From Heliopora coerulea (taxonomy: Eukaryota > Cnidaria > Anthozoa > Scleralcyonacea > Helioporidae), in the NCBI GenBank assembly GCA_030142905.1, contig JASJOG010000028.1:574501-638500 (forward strand): 64,000 nucleotides of DNA. The letters are read 5' to 3'. Below are positions 15,501 to 27,500 of this stretch, piece after piece (positions within the stretch are counted from its first letter, which is position 1; each line of letters opens with the position of its first letter). A program made the position numbers and the translations under genes. The notes beneath the pieces are model-generated. The model had not been told where the DNA came from. It saw only the letters and a program-made list of their open reading frames with translations, and did not search any database.

Positions 15501-17521
15501 ATTCTGTGACTCAGTTCATAAACATTCATGATCTAAATGGTTTTACATGGATATAAAGGTCAATTCTGCTTTCTTTTGACATGTGTAATTAATTACTGGG
15601 AACACAATTTAGGTCTATGGTCTATCTACTGTTTTTATTAATGGATCTATCTGGTACCAATGAGTTATATCAGGTACACCCTTCCCAGTATAATCCACCA
15701 TAATATCTGCTTAGTCACAAGTGGTTCAACACCTGCCTTTCCTAAGCATGATGCAGTCAGATTATACAATAACCATCTGTTTTTCATTCTCATTATTTTT
15801 AGGTTTTTTGAGTTTTCTCATTACTTTGAGCATTAACATACTTGATTCAATGACAGACTTTCCCAGAATACTTCACAAATTCAAGTATTTTCAAGGAATT
15901 TAAACCACCACTTTTTAGATGGATGGCTAATACGTTGCCCTTGCTAAATAAGATTGCCTCACATCAGCCAAAATAAAATGAATTAAGTCAGGAATTATGA
16001 CAGAGGTCATTTATGTCAGGAATTATGAATTAATAACAGACACTAATCCCCTATGTATTGAGTGATGTTTGCCTCTTGTTTTAAACTAAGTGTGCTTTGT
16101 CTAACTGGAACAAAACTACTTGTAAAGTTAGCCCAATTTTACAAAGACTGTAAACAAATCCAAGTAAAAAATCATAGGTCTTGTTTTTAAAATTTTAATT
16201 TAAGTGAGCAGTTAGGGTCAACTTCCCAGTGATCAACTCAAGTGCAGCAATAAATAATGACAAACACAATTATCTTCATTACATATTGCCTTGTCAAGTT
16301 AATTTCAAGGTCCTGTGGCATGAGTTCTTCATTTCCAATTATCAAAGATACATTGTTTTTATTATCCCATCATCTACCTATTAAACTTTGATTTTTAAAT
16401 AACTCAAACACAATTTACACCACCAAACTATCCCCTCATTGTCATGGTAATCATAAAAACAATGCAACTCATTACTCAAGACGATTTCGTGGGCCTCAGG
16501 AAGGCTCTCATCAAGTCTATGTTAAATGTTTGCTACATGTATCTATTTCTCACAAAATCTTTGTTATTTTTATAGACTGCAACATCATCACAAACTATCA
16601 AATATGATAAAGCAAGGTTAGTTTACTGTTTTGAAATTCAAAAACTAAGCTGATTTTTGATTTACCAACTTAGTAGCTGAATCTTGAACTGAAATCTTGG
16701 CTAAATTCAGGTCACTCAAGTGCTACAATAAAATTACGACAGACATCATTCTCAACCGAAAATTTTAAGCCAAGAAAGAGACGATAAAACAAATGGACAA
16801 CAAACATACGTGTAAAATGCTACAATTACTTATTTACCTCACCAGGCTTGTTATAGGTATAGCAGTTATTGAACATTGTGTTGAAGTCATCGATGCACTC
16901 CTTGGCACAAGAATACATGTTCTTTTCGAGTTTTTTCTTTATATTCCCCATGTCCATAGGTCGTTTGATAATGTCATAGTAGTCCTTATAAACAGAAATA
17001 AAGGCATTGATGAACGAAAATCATAGAAAGGTCCTTCATAGCGGCACGACAGAGACATAAAACGCACCGGTAGATTAAGCTTGACCGCGTTCACTGGCTC
17101 CAAAAATGGCCATGCCATGCGATGGCGCCATAATGACTTCACCAGAATCTTTTGGAGAAACTGAAGTTGATTTGTTGTGTATAGTTTTTGAACTCTTTCT
17201 TCCTTCTCGGGAGATGGGGCTTGTGGTTGAGTTCTCTACAAACAACCAGGAAATATCTAAAGCTATCTGCCGATTATTAACTGTTCAAACGGCTCCAACA
17301 GCCGCATGTCGTCAAAACGCAGACATTACAGAATTCAGGTTAAAGATAAATATAAAAAAGCAAATCGTTATACCGATGTTGGCTGTTCATATCCATCATA
17401 TTTATGTGATAGCCTTCTTACACGTTTACCAAGCCCTTCAGATGCCTCTGGGGAGCTTACCGGCGAAGAAGAAGCATGACTTGAAGAAACAGGGTTGTCA
17501 GAGGTAACACATACGTTTTGC
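530..17521 (-). CDS. BRD2/3/4-like: BET-family bromodomain protein (BRD2/BRD3/BRD4-like), 3' end beyond window
   Basis: BET proteins bind acetylated histone tails in the nucleus and recruit transcription machinery. Thirteen coding exons fit in phase (5' to 3'): 17521-17374, 17235-17068, 16984-16838, 15403-15335, 14905-14800, 13422-13208, 12134-11976, 9469-9386, 5444-5343, 4592-4464, 2974-2762, 1739-1462 and 642-530, about 643 residues. Bromodomain 1 shows [16 protein letters not shown] and the acetyl-lysine Asn in [10 protein letters not shown]. Bromodomain 2 shows [18 protein letters not shown] and [13 protein letters not shown], followed by [21 protein letters not shown] segment, a Lys-rich tract and the opening of the NET domain ([17 protein letters not shown]) follow. 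The last exon ends in phase 1, so the gene continues left of base 1. The first listed exon begins at a splice acceptor, so the start codon lies further right and was not found. Assignment to BET is firm; which vertebrate paralog it matches is not decidable. Confidence 0.95.
668..1398. mobile_element. Harbinger-like MITE (family A), 731 bp
   Basis: Terminal inverted repeats of about 37 bp start GGCCTGTTTCAAACG on the left and end CGTTTGAAATGGGCC on the right. The element is flanked by TTA (665-667 and 1399-1401), the target duplication typical of PIF/Harbinger elements. There is no transposase ORF. The right end contains a second nested hairpin from about 1318. It sits in the last visible BET intron. 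A 120-bp relative is at 44961-45080. Confidence 0.8.
1817..2035. repeat. Inverted-repeat element, about 219 bp
   Basis: A left arm at about 1817-1867 (ATTTAAACACAGTTTTTAAA...) is matched by its reverse complement at about 1984-2035. Both arms contain ACGTAGATACCATGGTGAAT or a one-base variant. The spacer is about 115 bp with no ORF. It is a non-autonomous foldback in a BET intron; no clear target duplication was seen. Confidence 0.7.
2209..2618. mobile_element. Harbinger-like MITE (family B), 410 bp
   Basis: The left end GGCCACATCCACACG and the right end CGTGTGGGCGGGGCC are inverted repeats, flanked by TTA at 2206-2208 and 2619-2621. The interior is rich in GTTTTCG/CGAAAAC motifs repeated in both orientations. 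There is no coding capacity. A short degraded relative of the interior (CTCCGTTTTCGATGAAA) appears near 42001-42017. Confidence 0.8.
3571..3830 (+). mobile_element. tRNA-derived SINE, family A (copy 1)
   Basis: The copy begins GGGGTGCTGG and has a tRNA-like head with an A-box-like segment (GGGACAGTGGTAGTGC) and a B box (GGTTCGATTCC). A body of about 200 bp ends near TTATCCAGTACGAAG. The head resembles tRNA-Gly. Five more copies lie in the window (23970, 37248, 42507, 49171 and 50644). It is in a BET intron, sense to the plus strand. Confidence 0.8.
3951..4428. mobile_element. hAT-like MITE, 478 bp
   Basis: The terminal repeats TAATGCTGCTCCC (left) and GGGAGCAGCACTA (right) are followed inward by GATTAATCGATT repeats at both ends. 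Flanking 8-bp direct repeats are ctatgtaa (3943-3950) and caatgtaa (4429-4436), matching 7 of 8, as expected for hAT. There is no transposase. Confidence 0.75.
4949..5330 (+). repeat. tRNA-derived repeat with a degenerate tRNA head and two diverged bodies
   Basis: A tRNA-like head at 5127-5190 has GTAGCTCAGTTGGCAGAGC and GGGTTCGATTCCC, but the anticodon arm is shortened and the acceptor stem is mismatched, so it is not a working tRNA. It is followed by a body at about 5209-5325 with GGTTGGGTCTTAAAAA and GAATTATCAACT. A diverged second body without a head lies just upstream (4949-5060). It looks like a third SINE family or a local duplication. Confidence 0.55.
9877..10606. mobile_element. hAT-like non-autonomous transposon, 730 bp
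   Basis: The inverted termini are TAGGGGTGCACC and GGTGCACCCCTA, with a perfect 8-bp target duplication ctacctag (9869-9876 and 10607-10614). Several copies of a GGCCGGATACCGGAT-type motif sit just inside both ends and could be transposase sites. No intact transposase is visible. It lies in the BET intron between exons 11976-12134 and 9386-9469. Confidence 0.88.
11300..11868. mobile_element. Mariner/pogo-type MITE, 569 bp
   Basis: The left end CTGTATTTCCCAGCGTACAA and the right end ATACGATGGGAAATACGG are inverted repeats bounded by TA dinucleotides. Subterminal TATAAGT(T/C)GA motifs recur at both ends. There is no ORF of note. It is in a BET intron. Confidence 0.7.
13779..14549. mobile_element. 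Mariner-type MITE, 771 bp
   Basis: The left end CCATATTTTCCAGG and the right end CCTGGAAAATATGG are perfect inverted repeats bounded by TA on each side. Inside the left end, repeated TTACCCACA motifs occur. There is no transposase. It is in a BET intron. Confidence 0.72.
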
Positions 17522-19241
17522 CTACAGACAGCAGTAAACGAAGAGTTACTCAAAACTCGTTTCTCAAAACGTCATGTTTTTCAAATTTAAAACAGTCAGA
17601 TTCAGAATGGTTAAATATATATTTTAATCATATTTCCATTGGTAAGACAGCGAATCAAAGCAAGTAATATCGAAACGAAATCAGAGAGTTCCGCAATGCG
17701 TCCGTATAGCCGTAATGGCGGTTGCAACCGCTACTTTAAGGACGAAAATGAACGTAATTCTCCTAAGATATATGACTCAAACAGTCATCATACCCATGAA
17801 GGTTGTTCATAAAATTTTTGCCGTACCCTTGTGATACCAGATGGCCTGTATTTTCCATCCAGGGCGATGGATTTCTTCATAGCAAACACCCTTTTCCTCC
17901 TGACATTACGTTCCTACTTTCAAGCAGGGCTTGCCTATATGAAGCCTTCCATTGACCCCCAGCAGCGTCATTTTAAACAGCCACGTCATGTTTGCTCACG
18001 TGGTTAAAAGAGACGCAGCACTCAAATGTCGTCGAGTTTGTGTTCCTGGGGTTTTCCCTCGTACAAATTCAGTAATTTTTACGTAATTTGTGTGTGTTTG
18101 GATTTATGTAATGCAGTATTCAACTGTTTAAAATGGTATTTGTATACTGTGTTTTCGTATATTGCTAACGGTGTGGCGATAAGTGATATTGAATGTTCGC
18201 GTAGGCGTATTTGTGTCTGTGATTTACGCATTTGTGGAGTGGGCCAGCAGCAAATCGTAATTTGACGCCTTGACGGCATGTAGTCAATCATAAGTATACT
18301 TCACGGACACTCTGAGCAGATGAAATAACGAAATACAGTGGAATAGGAATTTTTGCTTCATGTTTACGAGAATTTCATTCCATTTCGTGTTTAACCATCT
18401 ATTACCCAGTTCCTTCCGGGAACCAGAAGTAATATAAGGTAGGTATTGCTAGGTAAACGGGATCGCCTCGGTAATATGCTCGTTTCCCATTACAGTAATT
18501 GTTTACTCGTCTTGTATACCTGAATCTCTAGAACTGAAACCTTTGCCAGCTGATCAACCCTTTTCTATCAGAAGCCTCACTGGAGTAAAATCAGAATCAA
18601 ATATAAAAGAGGCAGTGAGTGTCAGTTGAGATCGTTTTAACATTTACATTTGGAAATTGGGTTATGTAGAATCACCATCAGGCATATGGTATTGGCAGTT
18701 TTGGCAGCAAAGTTACTGAAGACACAGGCCTATTGCATCAAGCTGGTGGCTACTTCCAGCAAAAAACTCACCATAGTTTCAATCTTGTTTCCATTCTGTC
18801 ATCTAAAGTAACAAAACTTTTAGTATGAAATGAGCAAATATAGACTAAATTTTGCCAAACTTGGGCTAGACATGGGTTGCGTCCTGAGTCCTGGTCCAAG
18901 TGCTGCCCAGCTGAGTAAATGTGACGAACTCCAAAGTCTGGCCTCAAGACAGATAGGCTTGAACACAACTGGTACCACTGAACAGACAACTCAAAGTTTT
19001 TACCTTACCTTTTTTTGTTAAATTTTCTTCTCAGTGGTGCTGGAACAAGTGTATTTACAAAGTCACATTTTGCCTAATATGTGCCTATTATAATTATTAA
19101 AGTAATTCAAAGGTGAAAAACTTACACTGAACAATGAACAAGCATTTTAATTGTTTTTATCTTCATATTATGTACAATTTTCCTATGCTGGACACAAAAC
19201 GTTTATCAGAGAACACAACCATTTGCTGTTTGCTATGTAAT
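17522..19241. other. Stretch between the first recognised BET exon and the CSNK2B 3' end
   Basis: The missing 5' exon(s) and promoter of the minus-strand BET gene should lie here, probably in the first 500 bp, but no start codon or TATA box could be assigned with confidence. The right part probably includes the CSNK2B 3' untranslated region. Short ORFs on both strands show no recognisable family. Confidence 0.4.
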
Positions 19242-22200
19242 TTAGTTCTTGTAATGTGTCTTGGTTGACCGAGGCCTACCAGATGCTGAACGTCCCCGTT
19301 GGGCAGCAGCCTGTAGCTGGATTTGATAGGCCATTGGATGGATTTTAAAACCAAACAATCTAGATGAAAAGAATAAGTAAGCCAGGTATTTGTAGTGTAA
19401 TGCTGAACAGGAGTTCTTGATGCTTGTTGGGCTCCTGAGGCCCACAATGATCTAGTGTATGCCAGGAGGTGCCACTGCAGATGGTTTTCTCGTAACAGTG
19501 TTAATAGTAACCATAAATAATTATGAAAAATAAAAACAATGTAAGATATGGTCATCTGGTTAGTAGTTATAAATCAAAAAACAGTTGGCAAACATGGTCA
19601 TTTAGATGCATTTCTATTAAAAGCAATAATTATTCTATACTTTGCTCCTGAACTGTACAGGACTTCACTTAGAACAACTCACCTTTTAAATCTCATACAG
19701 TTTGACTTCTTATATTGTATCTATTCATGGATGGTCCACAAATTCATTTAAGCTCTTTATATCATATGGACACTTTAACTTTGGCTTTTTGTTATAAGGA
19801 AAACTACACTCTTGTAGAAGTTACTTTTGTAAGAAGATTAAAACCAACCTTGGTACAAACTGGTTTGGACTTCTTTTTGGTCTATATTCTGGATGCACCA
19901 TGAACAGCATGTGAGGAAAACCAGTACCAAAGTAAGCACCATCTGTGTGGTGATGTCTTGATGATTTAGGGGTATAAACATCCATGCATTTTGGGCAGTA
20001 CAGTTTAACCATAGCCTCACCAGGAACATCAGACAGACCTTTCATAGAAAAAAAGAATGATCAAATTATCTGAACTATCCATGTATTTGGCATGTAAATT
20101 ATTACTGTAAAAGCACAATACTTCAAACTGTTTTGCAGCTTTAGGTACACAGTCATAGTACAGTATCTGGTCAACCAGAGCAAACCAAAATTATAGTCTG
20201 ATCCCCATACTGTAATTTTGGTTTGCTCTGGTTAGCCAGGTATGTCAAACTTAGTAAGGCACCATTTCTTCTCAAATAACCAGTTGTAGTGAGAGACTGA
20301 CTGTTATTTTAAACCTTAATGCTGTTGTCATTGGATATTTTTGTCCTTGGTCACACATAGTACAGAAGCTTACATTGAAAGTCTCAGTTTCACTGGTTTC
20401 CTGAATACATCTATCAGCTATGGTACCTTTTGCACTTCCTAGAAGTCATTTGTAGCCAAAGCATGATTAAAAAAAAACCTACTCTGGTAAAAGGTTTTTT
20501 AATCAAAACTTTAGTATTAATATGGTATTTGCCAATTTTGGGTATGTTACTATACATAAGCCTGTCTCACATTCTACTTACCAATAGGAAGTACTGGTTG
20601 GTTTTCACAATATACTCTGTAACAATATCCAAAGTCACCATTTTGATACTTTTCAAGCTAAGAGAAACAAGAATAAATTGCAAAGTATTTTCGAAACACA
20701 TAACATATACTATATACACAGATAACAGAGTGAAGTATTTAACTAAAGTTGAAAAATGGTCGTACTGCAGATAGTAGTTTCCCATTAGGTGGATCAAAGG
20801 GTTACGGTACACATGTATTGAACTTCCAACCTTAGCAGCAAAAATCATCAAAGGTGTGAACCTATGGTTTAAAATAACTTCCACTTCCACATAAGTTTTT
20901 TGATTGCATAATAGGCAAAAATGAATTATTAAAGAGAACTTTGGTTTTATATTGAGGAAACGTCGTAATAACAACAGTCATTTGCAATGAAATTGATATC
21001 GATTTTAACTCCATCATTTTGCATTATTGACTTACCATTTGAGCCAAACCCCTGTTGGTTAAGACATAACGAGCATGGATCAAGCCATACAACATTTCTG
21101 CAGCTTGTTCAATTAAATCACTTTGATTAGGATTGTCTTCCAGCTCATCATCTATAATAAAATATAATTTTTTAGCCAAATTCAAAACAATCTAAGTTGA
21201 AACAATTGAAGTATAATGTATCCAGAAAACATTTAGATGAGTTGCAGTTTATAAAAATTGTTGACACTGTCAGGTTTCTAACTTATCTACACCAATAATA
21301 TTTGTTCATTTTACTATAGTATTACCACACAAAAAAATAATGATTTCAAAGACTTTCTTTAACAGTAGTAAACTTAAATTAATATAATATTTAGTGTTTG
21401 TTGAATGTCATATTTGTTAGTCAGTAACCTTTCAGAGGTTTTCCCAACAGTTTTATCATAGTACCAGTATATATATATTAAAAATCTGACAAAACATTTT
21501 TCAGTGATGCTTAGTTAATGACATTCAATAAAAATAATATTGAAAAGAAAAATAACTATCTTCATAGTCCTTATATTTTAATTTGCTTTTCTGAGGGTTT
21601 CCAAGAGTCAGCTTAAAACCCCAGAACTTTCCTGGAAGTTTCAGCAACACAAAAGATATGAGACGTCCCAAGACTTTTAGGTAGGATATTATGGGTAATC
21701 CTGATAACAAAAATTACCACTAAATTTTGCAGAGAACTCTGTCTCTGTAACTGTACCTGGCTCCATGTCTAAAATCATGTCTAAAGCTTGTCTGTAATGG
21801 GGAACCTGTTCATTTAAGCCAGTCAAGTTGAATTTATCTTGGATGTAATCTTCATCAACCTAAAAATAGGTAACAAGTTATCATTTATATCATGAAGGTA
21901 TTACATACAGGAATGTTAAACAACCTGCTCTGGCCATATTTTCACATGGTTATGATATTAGGCCCTGTTCTTATCCTACCGCAAAACAAACTCTAATCCT
22001 TATCAACCCAAACTAAGCCCAAATTCACTTGTCATATTCCCAAAATGAGAAATCCACAGCAAATTGGTTGCCTACTTTCCAAAAAAAAAATTCATGTTGT
22101 CTAGATTTGAAAACAATAATAGCATATATTGAGTAATTTGCTCATCATGTCAGTCAAAATAAGGAAAATTGTTGCTCACACCCTAAAGTAGTAAGCAAAA

Positions 22201-22672
22201 AGTTCTCAAGAGATACCGGTAGACGTCAACTCTTTACCAATTTTTTTAAAAAAAAAAGCACAAAATACAGATAAATTTTTAATCCAGTTAATAAAAATCC
22301 TCGTTGTTTAGAACAGAGTTTGACAGTATTTTTCTTAAAACACAAAATCTGCTGTCACTGAAGTGAGGTAAAACCAATCCTACTACCATAACAGAGTTCA
22401 GAAACAAACTGCTGTTAACAATGTTTTATAATATGTACACGATGAATGCTACCTGAAAGATATTTTATTCTACCTTATCATCTCTAATTAAGTCAAAAAT
22501 TTTTAAACTGTTTACCCCACAAATTCATAAAATACACGCTACCAAGTGAGTTTTTTCTGGTTGTTTAGAGGATATATCTCGGCCGAATCGACCTGTTTAC
22601 CTCGCAAAAGAACTCGTTACCACGGAGGCCGCAAAACCAAGAAATCCACGAAACTTCTTCGGAACTGCTCAT
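19242..22672 (-). CDS. CSNK2B: Casein kinase II regulatory subunit beta
   Basis: CK2 beta is the regulatory dimer of the CK2 holoenzyme, controlling substrate choice of the catalytic alpha subunits in nucleus and cytosol. Six exons join in phase: 22672-22601, 21859-21757, 21151-21036, 20657-20582, 20038-19849 and 19359-19242, giving about 224 residues (215 is usual). The start [20 protein letters not shown] is the conserved N-terminus with the autophosphorylation Ser cluster. The zinc-finger dimer interface is present as a first Cys pair in [13 protein letters not shown] and a second in [39 protein letters not shown] follows. The tail after the conserved core ([18 protein letters not shown]) is longer and more basic than in vertebrates. 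The gene is divergent from POLE3. Confidence 0.97.
20173..20233. repeat. Short hairpin in a CSNK2B intron
   Basis: AACCAGAGCAAACCAAAATT is followed after about 16 bases by its reverse complement AATTTTGGTTTGCTCTGGTT. It may be a tiny foldback element or a structured intron segment. Confidence 0.6.
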
Positions 22673-23310
22673 ATTGGAATAACTTCTGTCTACATAAAAT
22701 ATAGAAAACAAGTATACCAACAATGTTGAAAGAAAGAGTAGTCTTATGTTAATCAAACCCTGAACGAACTTCGAAACCTCGGTTAAGTGGCGACCTGAAG
22801 TGGTTCCAAACACCAGTTAGCACCTACGAAAACAACTTATAAATGGGAGAAACTGTTTACAATAACTACTGAATAAGCTAAAAGTATTAGGCTAAAGTTA
22901 CCTTCAGTAATAAATATATCAAGGACCTAGTAACACTGAATTATTCGTATAGGAGTGAATTTTGTAACCAATATGGAGGGTGATTAACAGTCCAAGTAAT
23001 TTCTGTTCACGCCACGGTAGTGATGCTCACGCAACAAACACGCGGGAAATTTTCGAGAGTAGGTTAGGTAAAAATGGCACCGAAATGATTCACGTACAGA
23101 CTTCGGGTGAATTTTATATGTATGTTCAAAGTTGAAAGTACCTTAAAATTTCGTGTATTGTTTAATAAGGTAAATGTTTTACATACAACCGATTATAAAG
23201 AGTACTTTGGACTGTTAGCTGATGATGAAACGGATGGAGTCAGGGACTGAACATGTTCTTAGCCTGGTAGTTTATAATTTTATTTTAGGTTCTACGAATT
23301 GTGGTGATCG
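22673..23310. promoter_or_regulatory. Probable bidirectional promoter between CSNK2B and POLE3
   Basis: The two start codons diverge and are about 640 bp apart. POLE3 appears to have a 5' untranslated intron ending at the acceptor just before 23290 (TTTTATTTTAG). No TATA box is evident, as is common for housekeeping promoters. The inference rests on geometry only. Confidence 0.5.
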
Positions 23311-26300
23311 ATGGCTGAGAAACCGGAAGATCTCAATCTTCCCAACGCTGTTATTTCACGTCTTGTAAAAGAAGCAGTAAGTTTGTCATATCCTTGTAGA
23401 TTCTCGTATTATTCCATGAGGTTCATAGTCGTTACACATTGTCCATTTCTGGGGCTAATTTTGTCGGGCACCCGGGGGGTCCGACAAGTAGAGTTGAATG
23501 CATTTCCACCCCAAATTCGTCCTAGGCATGACCAAGGTCTTAAGTTATCTATCTTCAAAAACTTTGCCATGTTATAAATGTTTTTCCAGCTGTAGCTATC
23601 ACTTGAGACTTCCTCAAAGTTGGATCCAGATGCTTGAAAAATGTAGGCCAGTCCTCTTATTTTGCGGCTAGTATGTTGTTTGTTTGATGTTGTGTTGCTA
23701 CAATTTCCCGCTGCAATAGAAATGTTAAATTAAGGCAGTTTCAAGAGTTCACCAATTGAAGTGACAATTACCTTTGGGTGCTGATGTTTCTGGATAAAGG
23801 CTTCATACCACATGCCATCATGTGCCTCCTAGCAGGAAAAACCTAACTTGACAAAAACTGCTCAAAACCCAAACACAATTTGAAATCTGTACTATAAAAC
23901 TGGATTCGGACACAACCTTTATCAGGCTAATAAGAATCTGACCAAATTACCTCATTAACATTTTTCTGTGGGGTGCTGGTGGCACTGTGGTAGTGCACAT
24001 GTCTCTCACCATGGTAACTAGGGTTTGATTCCGGCTCCATGTAGTTATCTGATTAAAATTACCTTGGTCACATGTGAGAAGAGTGTTGTCCAGTTTGTCT
24101 CTACCAAGCATTTCAGGTTTTCTCCAAGTAGTCCAGTTTCCTCCTGTAGTCACACTGGACCTATGAGAGGTGTCCCTTACTAGACCTCTAGGAAGAACAG
24201 CTCAGGTAGCTGATAGGGTTATCCAGTACAAAAATAAAAGCACTTCCCAAGATGTAAAGTCTAATTGAAATTCATGAAATATAAAGAAGTGCAAAATTAA
24301 TAACAATTATAGACAGAGGTGCAATGTTTTCTGAGTACAAAAGTTCATAAGAAATTTCTAGTGAGTAAAAAATCAGTCTCCCACAAACCCACACACAAAA
24401 ACGTTGTTACATAAAACAACTCAAAATACACATTCATCAAAGAAACAAAAGCAAAACATGGATTGGGCCATATCTGTTTGCAACCTGCTTGTTTTAGTGA
24501 TCACTAATCCAAGGTATACAAGGTAATACATTATTCAATCTTTTTTAGCTTGGTGAAGGTGTAAATATTTCAAAAGAAGCCAGGTCCGCAATTAGTAAAG
24601 CAGCTAGTGTGTTTGTACTATATTGTACCTCATGGTGAGTGACAATTTAAACACTGGAGTATGATAATCACAAGGTGTACTCAAAGACTTTCTACAGGTC
24701 CTACAAAAGCTTCTTTGTAATAATTTTAACTCAAAATTGTTACTTCTTAAGTGTTACTTAGAACAAAAGTGTTACTTACAATAATTTAGGGCCCTGATAC
24801 CTGGTTATAGTGCCCCTATTCCATACTTGCATAGAGCCCTACATCATCTTGAAAGAGTTCACAACTTCCCATTGCTCCTATTGGATATGGCCCTGTTAAA
24901 TGCATACTTACATCTTTGCTTGCTGCAGTTTTTACATGAATACAATTGATCAGGTTTTGTAAAAGCCCATTTACACAATATCACTGGGCATTATTATATA
25001 TGGTTGTTCATCCTCAGGTATGCCGTGTTGTCACAGGCAAAATTCATGCTTTAGTTTTGCTCACTAAAGTTGCAATATGTCGAGTACACTCCATTGAACT
25101 AATCAGATTTCATCAGAACAAACAATTGTATACAACAGTCATATCACATAAATGAATCATAAGAATTACAATAATAGTTTACCGCTGTTCTTTTCACATA
25201 CATATAAATGCTACAAATGTCTGTTTATTATTAATATGCTTTAATATTTCTGTCATGTGTGCTTTTTTATATATTTTTAAATTGCATGCTTGGTTTAAGA
25301 GATATAAAATGGTTACTGTGATATACAGTAAACATGCAGGGTGTTGTAAGACTTGAAAAAGGCATAACAAAAACACAGCTGCAGGCAAGTGTTCTTTGGC
25401 TTTTCAAAAGTTTCACAGTATCTCGAGTATTTATACCATGGTATTTAAACATTAAAAACCATCTTATCTTCCTACTATAAAATATCAGGCACATTTTAAA
25501 AAAGGGCTGGAAAATTTCATCTTCAAATGTTCTTATATAAACATGGCTACAAACCAATCAAAACTCACATAAGAAGCAACTTATTTTATAAATTTCTATC
25601 ATGTATGCTGTAGTGCAAACAACCATGCATTAGAAAACAAGAGAAAGACATTGACAGCCAACGATGTAATTGGTGCTTTAGATGAAATGGAGTTTCAACA
25701 GTTTATTGATCCTTTAAAAGAGAGTTTGGAAGGTAAGCCCCTTAGTTTTTCATGATTCATTTCCATGAATTTGAGTGAGGGAAATGAATTGGGATTGAAT
25801 ATTACTGCAAAAATGAAATACCTTTTTATGATGTACATGCAAAAGTTGTTCTGGTTTGGATAAATTTGGTACTCTATTCAACTCTCTACAAGGTACAATT
25901 CAGGATTAAGCAGAGTTTACTTGGACTGATCTGGTAGAGAAAGCAAAACACTCAAATATGCCAATGTGATGATTATCACCAGAAATCTCTATGTTACACT
26001 ATGATGGTTCAAAGCAATGCTTTTGTTCATGTATGAAAATTACAGTTACAAAATTTGTGCTGCTACAAAATGGCATCAGCGGCAGTCACTTTCAGAGTCA
26101 GGAAAGATGACCTGCTGCTGAGGCTGTCAAAATGTCAGTGACCAACAGGGGTACCTATATATTGTACAATCGGTGAGAACTTGTTATTGATTTAGCCAAG
26201 AAAGATAATAGACTCTTCTCATGTCAAATCTAAAAGTAAGCTGTTTCTAGTCAGAAGATGAGACTATTATTGAGAAAAATAACATGAAGTTTTCGACCTT

Positions 26301-26952
26301 CAAATAACGAAATTATAAAGGGGCGTGGTCATGGCCCCTGAGGTTTAGCCCCTGCATCGGGGAATTCCTGGCGCCACCACTGGTCACCAACAGTCTTTCA
26401 CAAGATTACTCTAACCTGGACGATCAACTATCACCAACAGATTAATTTTACTCAATAAAGACTCCACTTCATGTGATTGGGTATTACCTTTTTACTTACC
26501 ATGTTTCATGAGAATGACAGTTGCTGCCAGTCAACAGGGAACAATTTGCGGTAACTTGGATTGAGGCTTTGGCTAAACGAATAACACAGATCGATGTGAA
26601 TGAAAACATTTTCAAATTGCATCCGCATAGAACGCGCTCAAACGTGCTGCAAGTTAACGACCAAAAGGAAGGCAATTTAGCTTTAAATTTGAGGAACTTG
26701 TTACTATTGCGTAGCGATTATGACATTAGTTTTGTCCTTCTAGCTTTCAAAAAAGAGCAAAAAGACAAGAAAGAAGCTGCAGCGAAGAGACGTAAGACAG
26801 AGTCCAGTGAAGAGTCAACCGGACCAGATGCGAAAAGACAAAGAACCGAAAGAGAACAGAACGGAAGTCAAAAGAAAGATGAAAAAAAGGATGAAGGACA
26901 AAGTGAAGAAGCCAGTAACCATGAAAATGAAACAGAAGAAAAGGAAAAATAA
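23311..26952 (+). CDS. POLE3: DNA polymerase epsilon subunit 3 (histone-fold, CHRAC17-like)
   Basis: POLE3 pairs with POLE4 in polymerase epsilon and with CHRAC15 in the CHRAC remodeler, binding DNA and handling H3-H4 in the nucleus. Four exons in phase (23311-23376, 24549-24634, 25614-25732, 26744-26952) give 159 residues. The start MAEKPEDLNLPNAVISRLVK is near-identical to the family start. The histone fold continues through NISKEARSAISKAASVFVLY, NNHALENKRKTLTANDV and IGALDEMEFQQFIDPL, about residues 9-92. The rest is the typical charged Lys/Glu-rich tail ending ENETEEKEK. It is complete, with no frame damage. Intron 1 holds a family-A SINE. Confidence 0.97.
23970..24240 (+). mobile_element. 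tRNA-derived SINE, family A (copy 2)
   Basis: A near full-length copy in POLE3 intron 1. The head is GGGGTGCTGGTGGCACTG, followed by GTAGTGCAC and GGTTTGATTCCGG (B box with one change). The body ends TTATCCAGTACAAAAATAAA. It is useful as a reference for the family because it is uninterrupted. Confidence 0.85.
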
Positions 26953-27280
26953 AGATGGTGGTTTGTTACAAAATGAAAATTCATGTCTTCCGGACTCGTT
27001 AACTGTAACTCAAGAGATACAGTGACTGCATCTCTTAAACTCTTTCATTTGAATTTCTTTTATAACCTCCTCTTAACCATCTCCCAATTATTCCATAAAA
27101 GGAAGCGACGGGTCCTCAGCTGTTTGATTGGACAGTAACCTGTATTTACTTGTGTCACCGTCGTTGTGTATTTCCAAAAGGCGTAAAAAGTTGTGCGTGA
27201 GAGATTTCTGAAGTAACGTGTTCAACGGTGTCAGGTGTCGACATTACCCGCCCGACGTTTTGTAGTTCCGTAATGATTCG

Positions 27281-27352
27281 AATAAGCGCCCTCCTTCCAA
27301 TAAGCGCCCCATCTCAAATAAGCGCCTCCCTTCCACTGCGTTTTTTGAAATA
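27281..27352 (+). repeat. Subterminal AATAAGCGCC repeats of the pogo element, left side
   Basis: Four spaced copies of (A)AATAAGCGCC lie within about 75 bp of the left terminus. Three further same-strand copies lie near the right terminus (about 29664-29730). Such arrays often bind the transposase N-terminal domain; that role is inferred here. Confidence 0.7.
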
Positions 27353-27500
27353 AGCGCCCCCCTCCTTCCTTCCTTTCGCCAGGGAACCACTGTATGCAAA
27401 TGATTACCCCACCCGATAAGAGACGCAGTATCGGTATAAAATCAACTGTCCTTCAACATTTTATTTGCCACAAATATATGCATTGCGCACATTAGCCAGA

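Noticed and set aside
17374..17553. Start of the BET protein at 17553
   Set aside because: The codon there is TTG, and an acceptor (CTGTCTGTAG) at 17522 fits the exon better, so the true start is upstream.
18026..18291. Overlapping ORFs on both strands near 18.0-18.3 kb
   Set aside because: No domain, no splice context, and not in frame with the BET exons.
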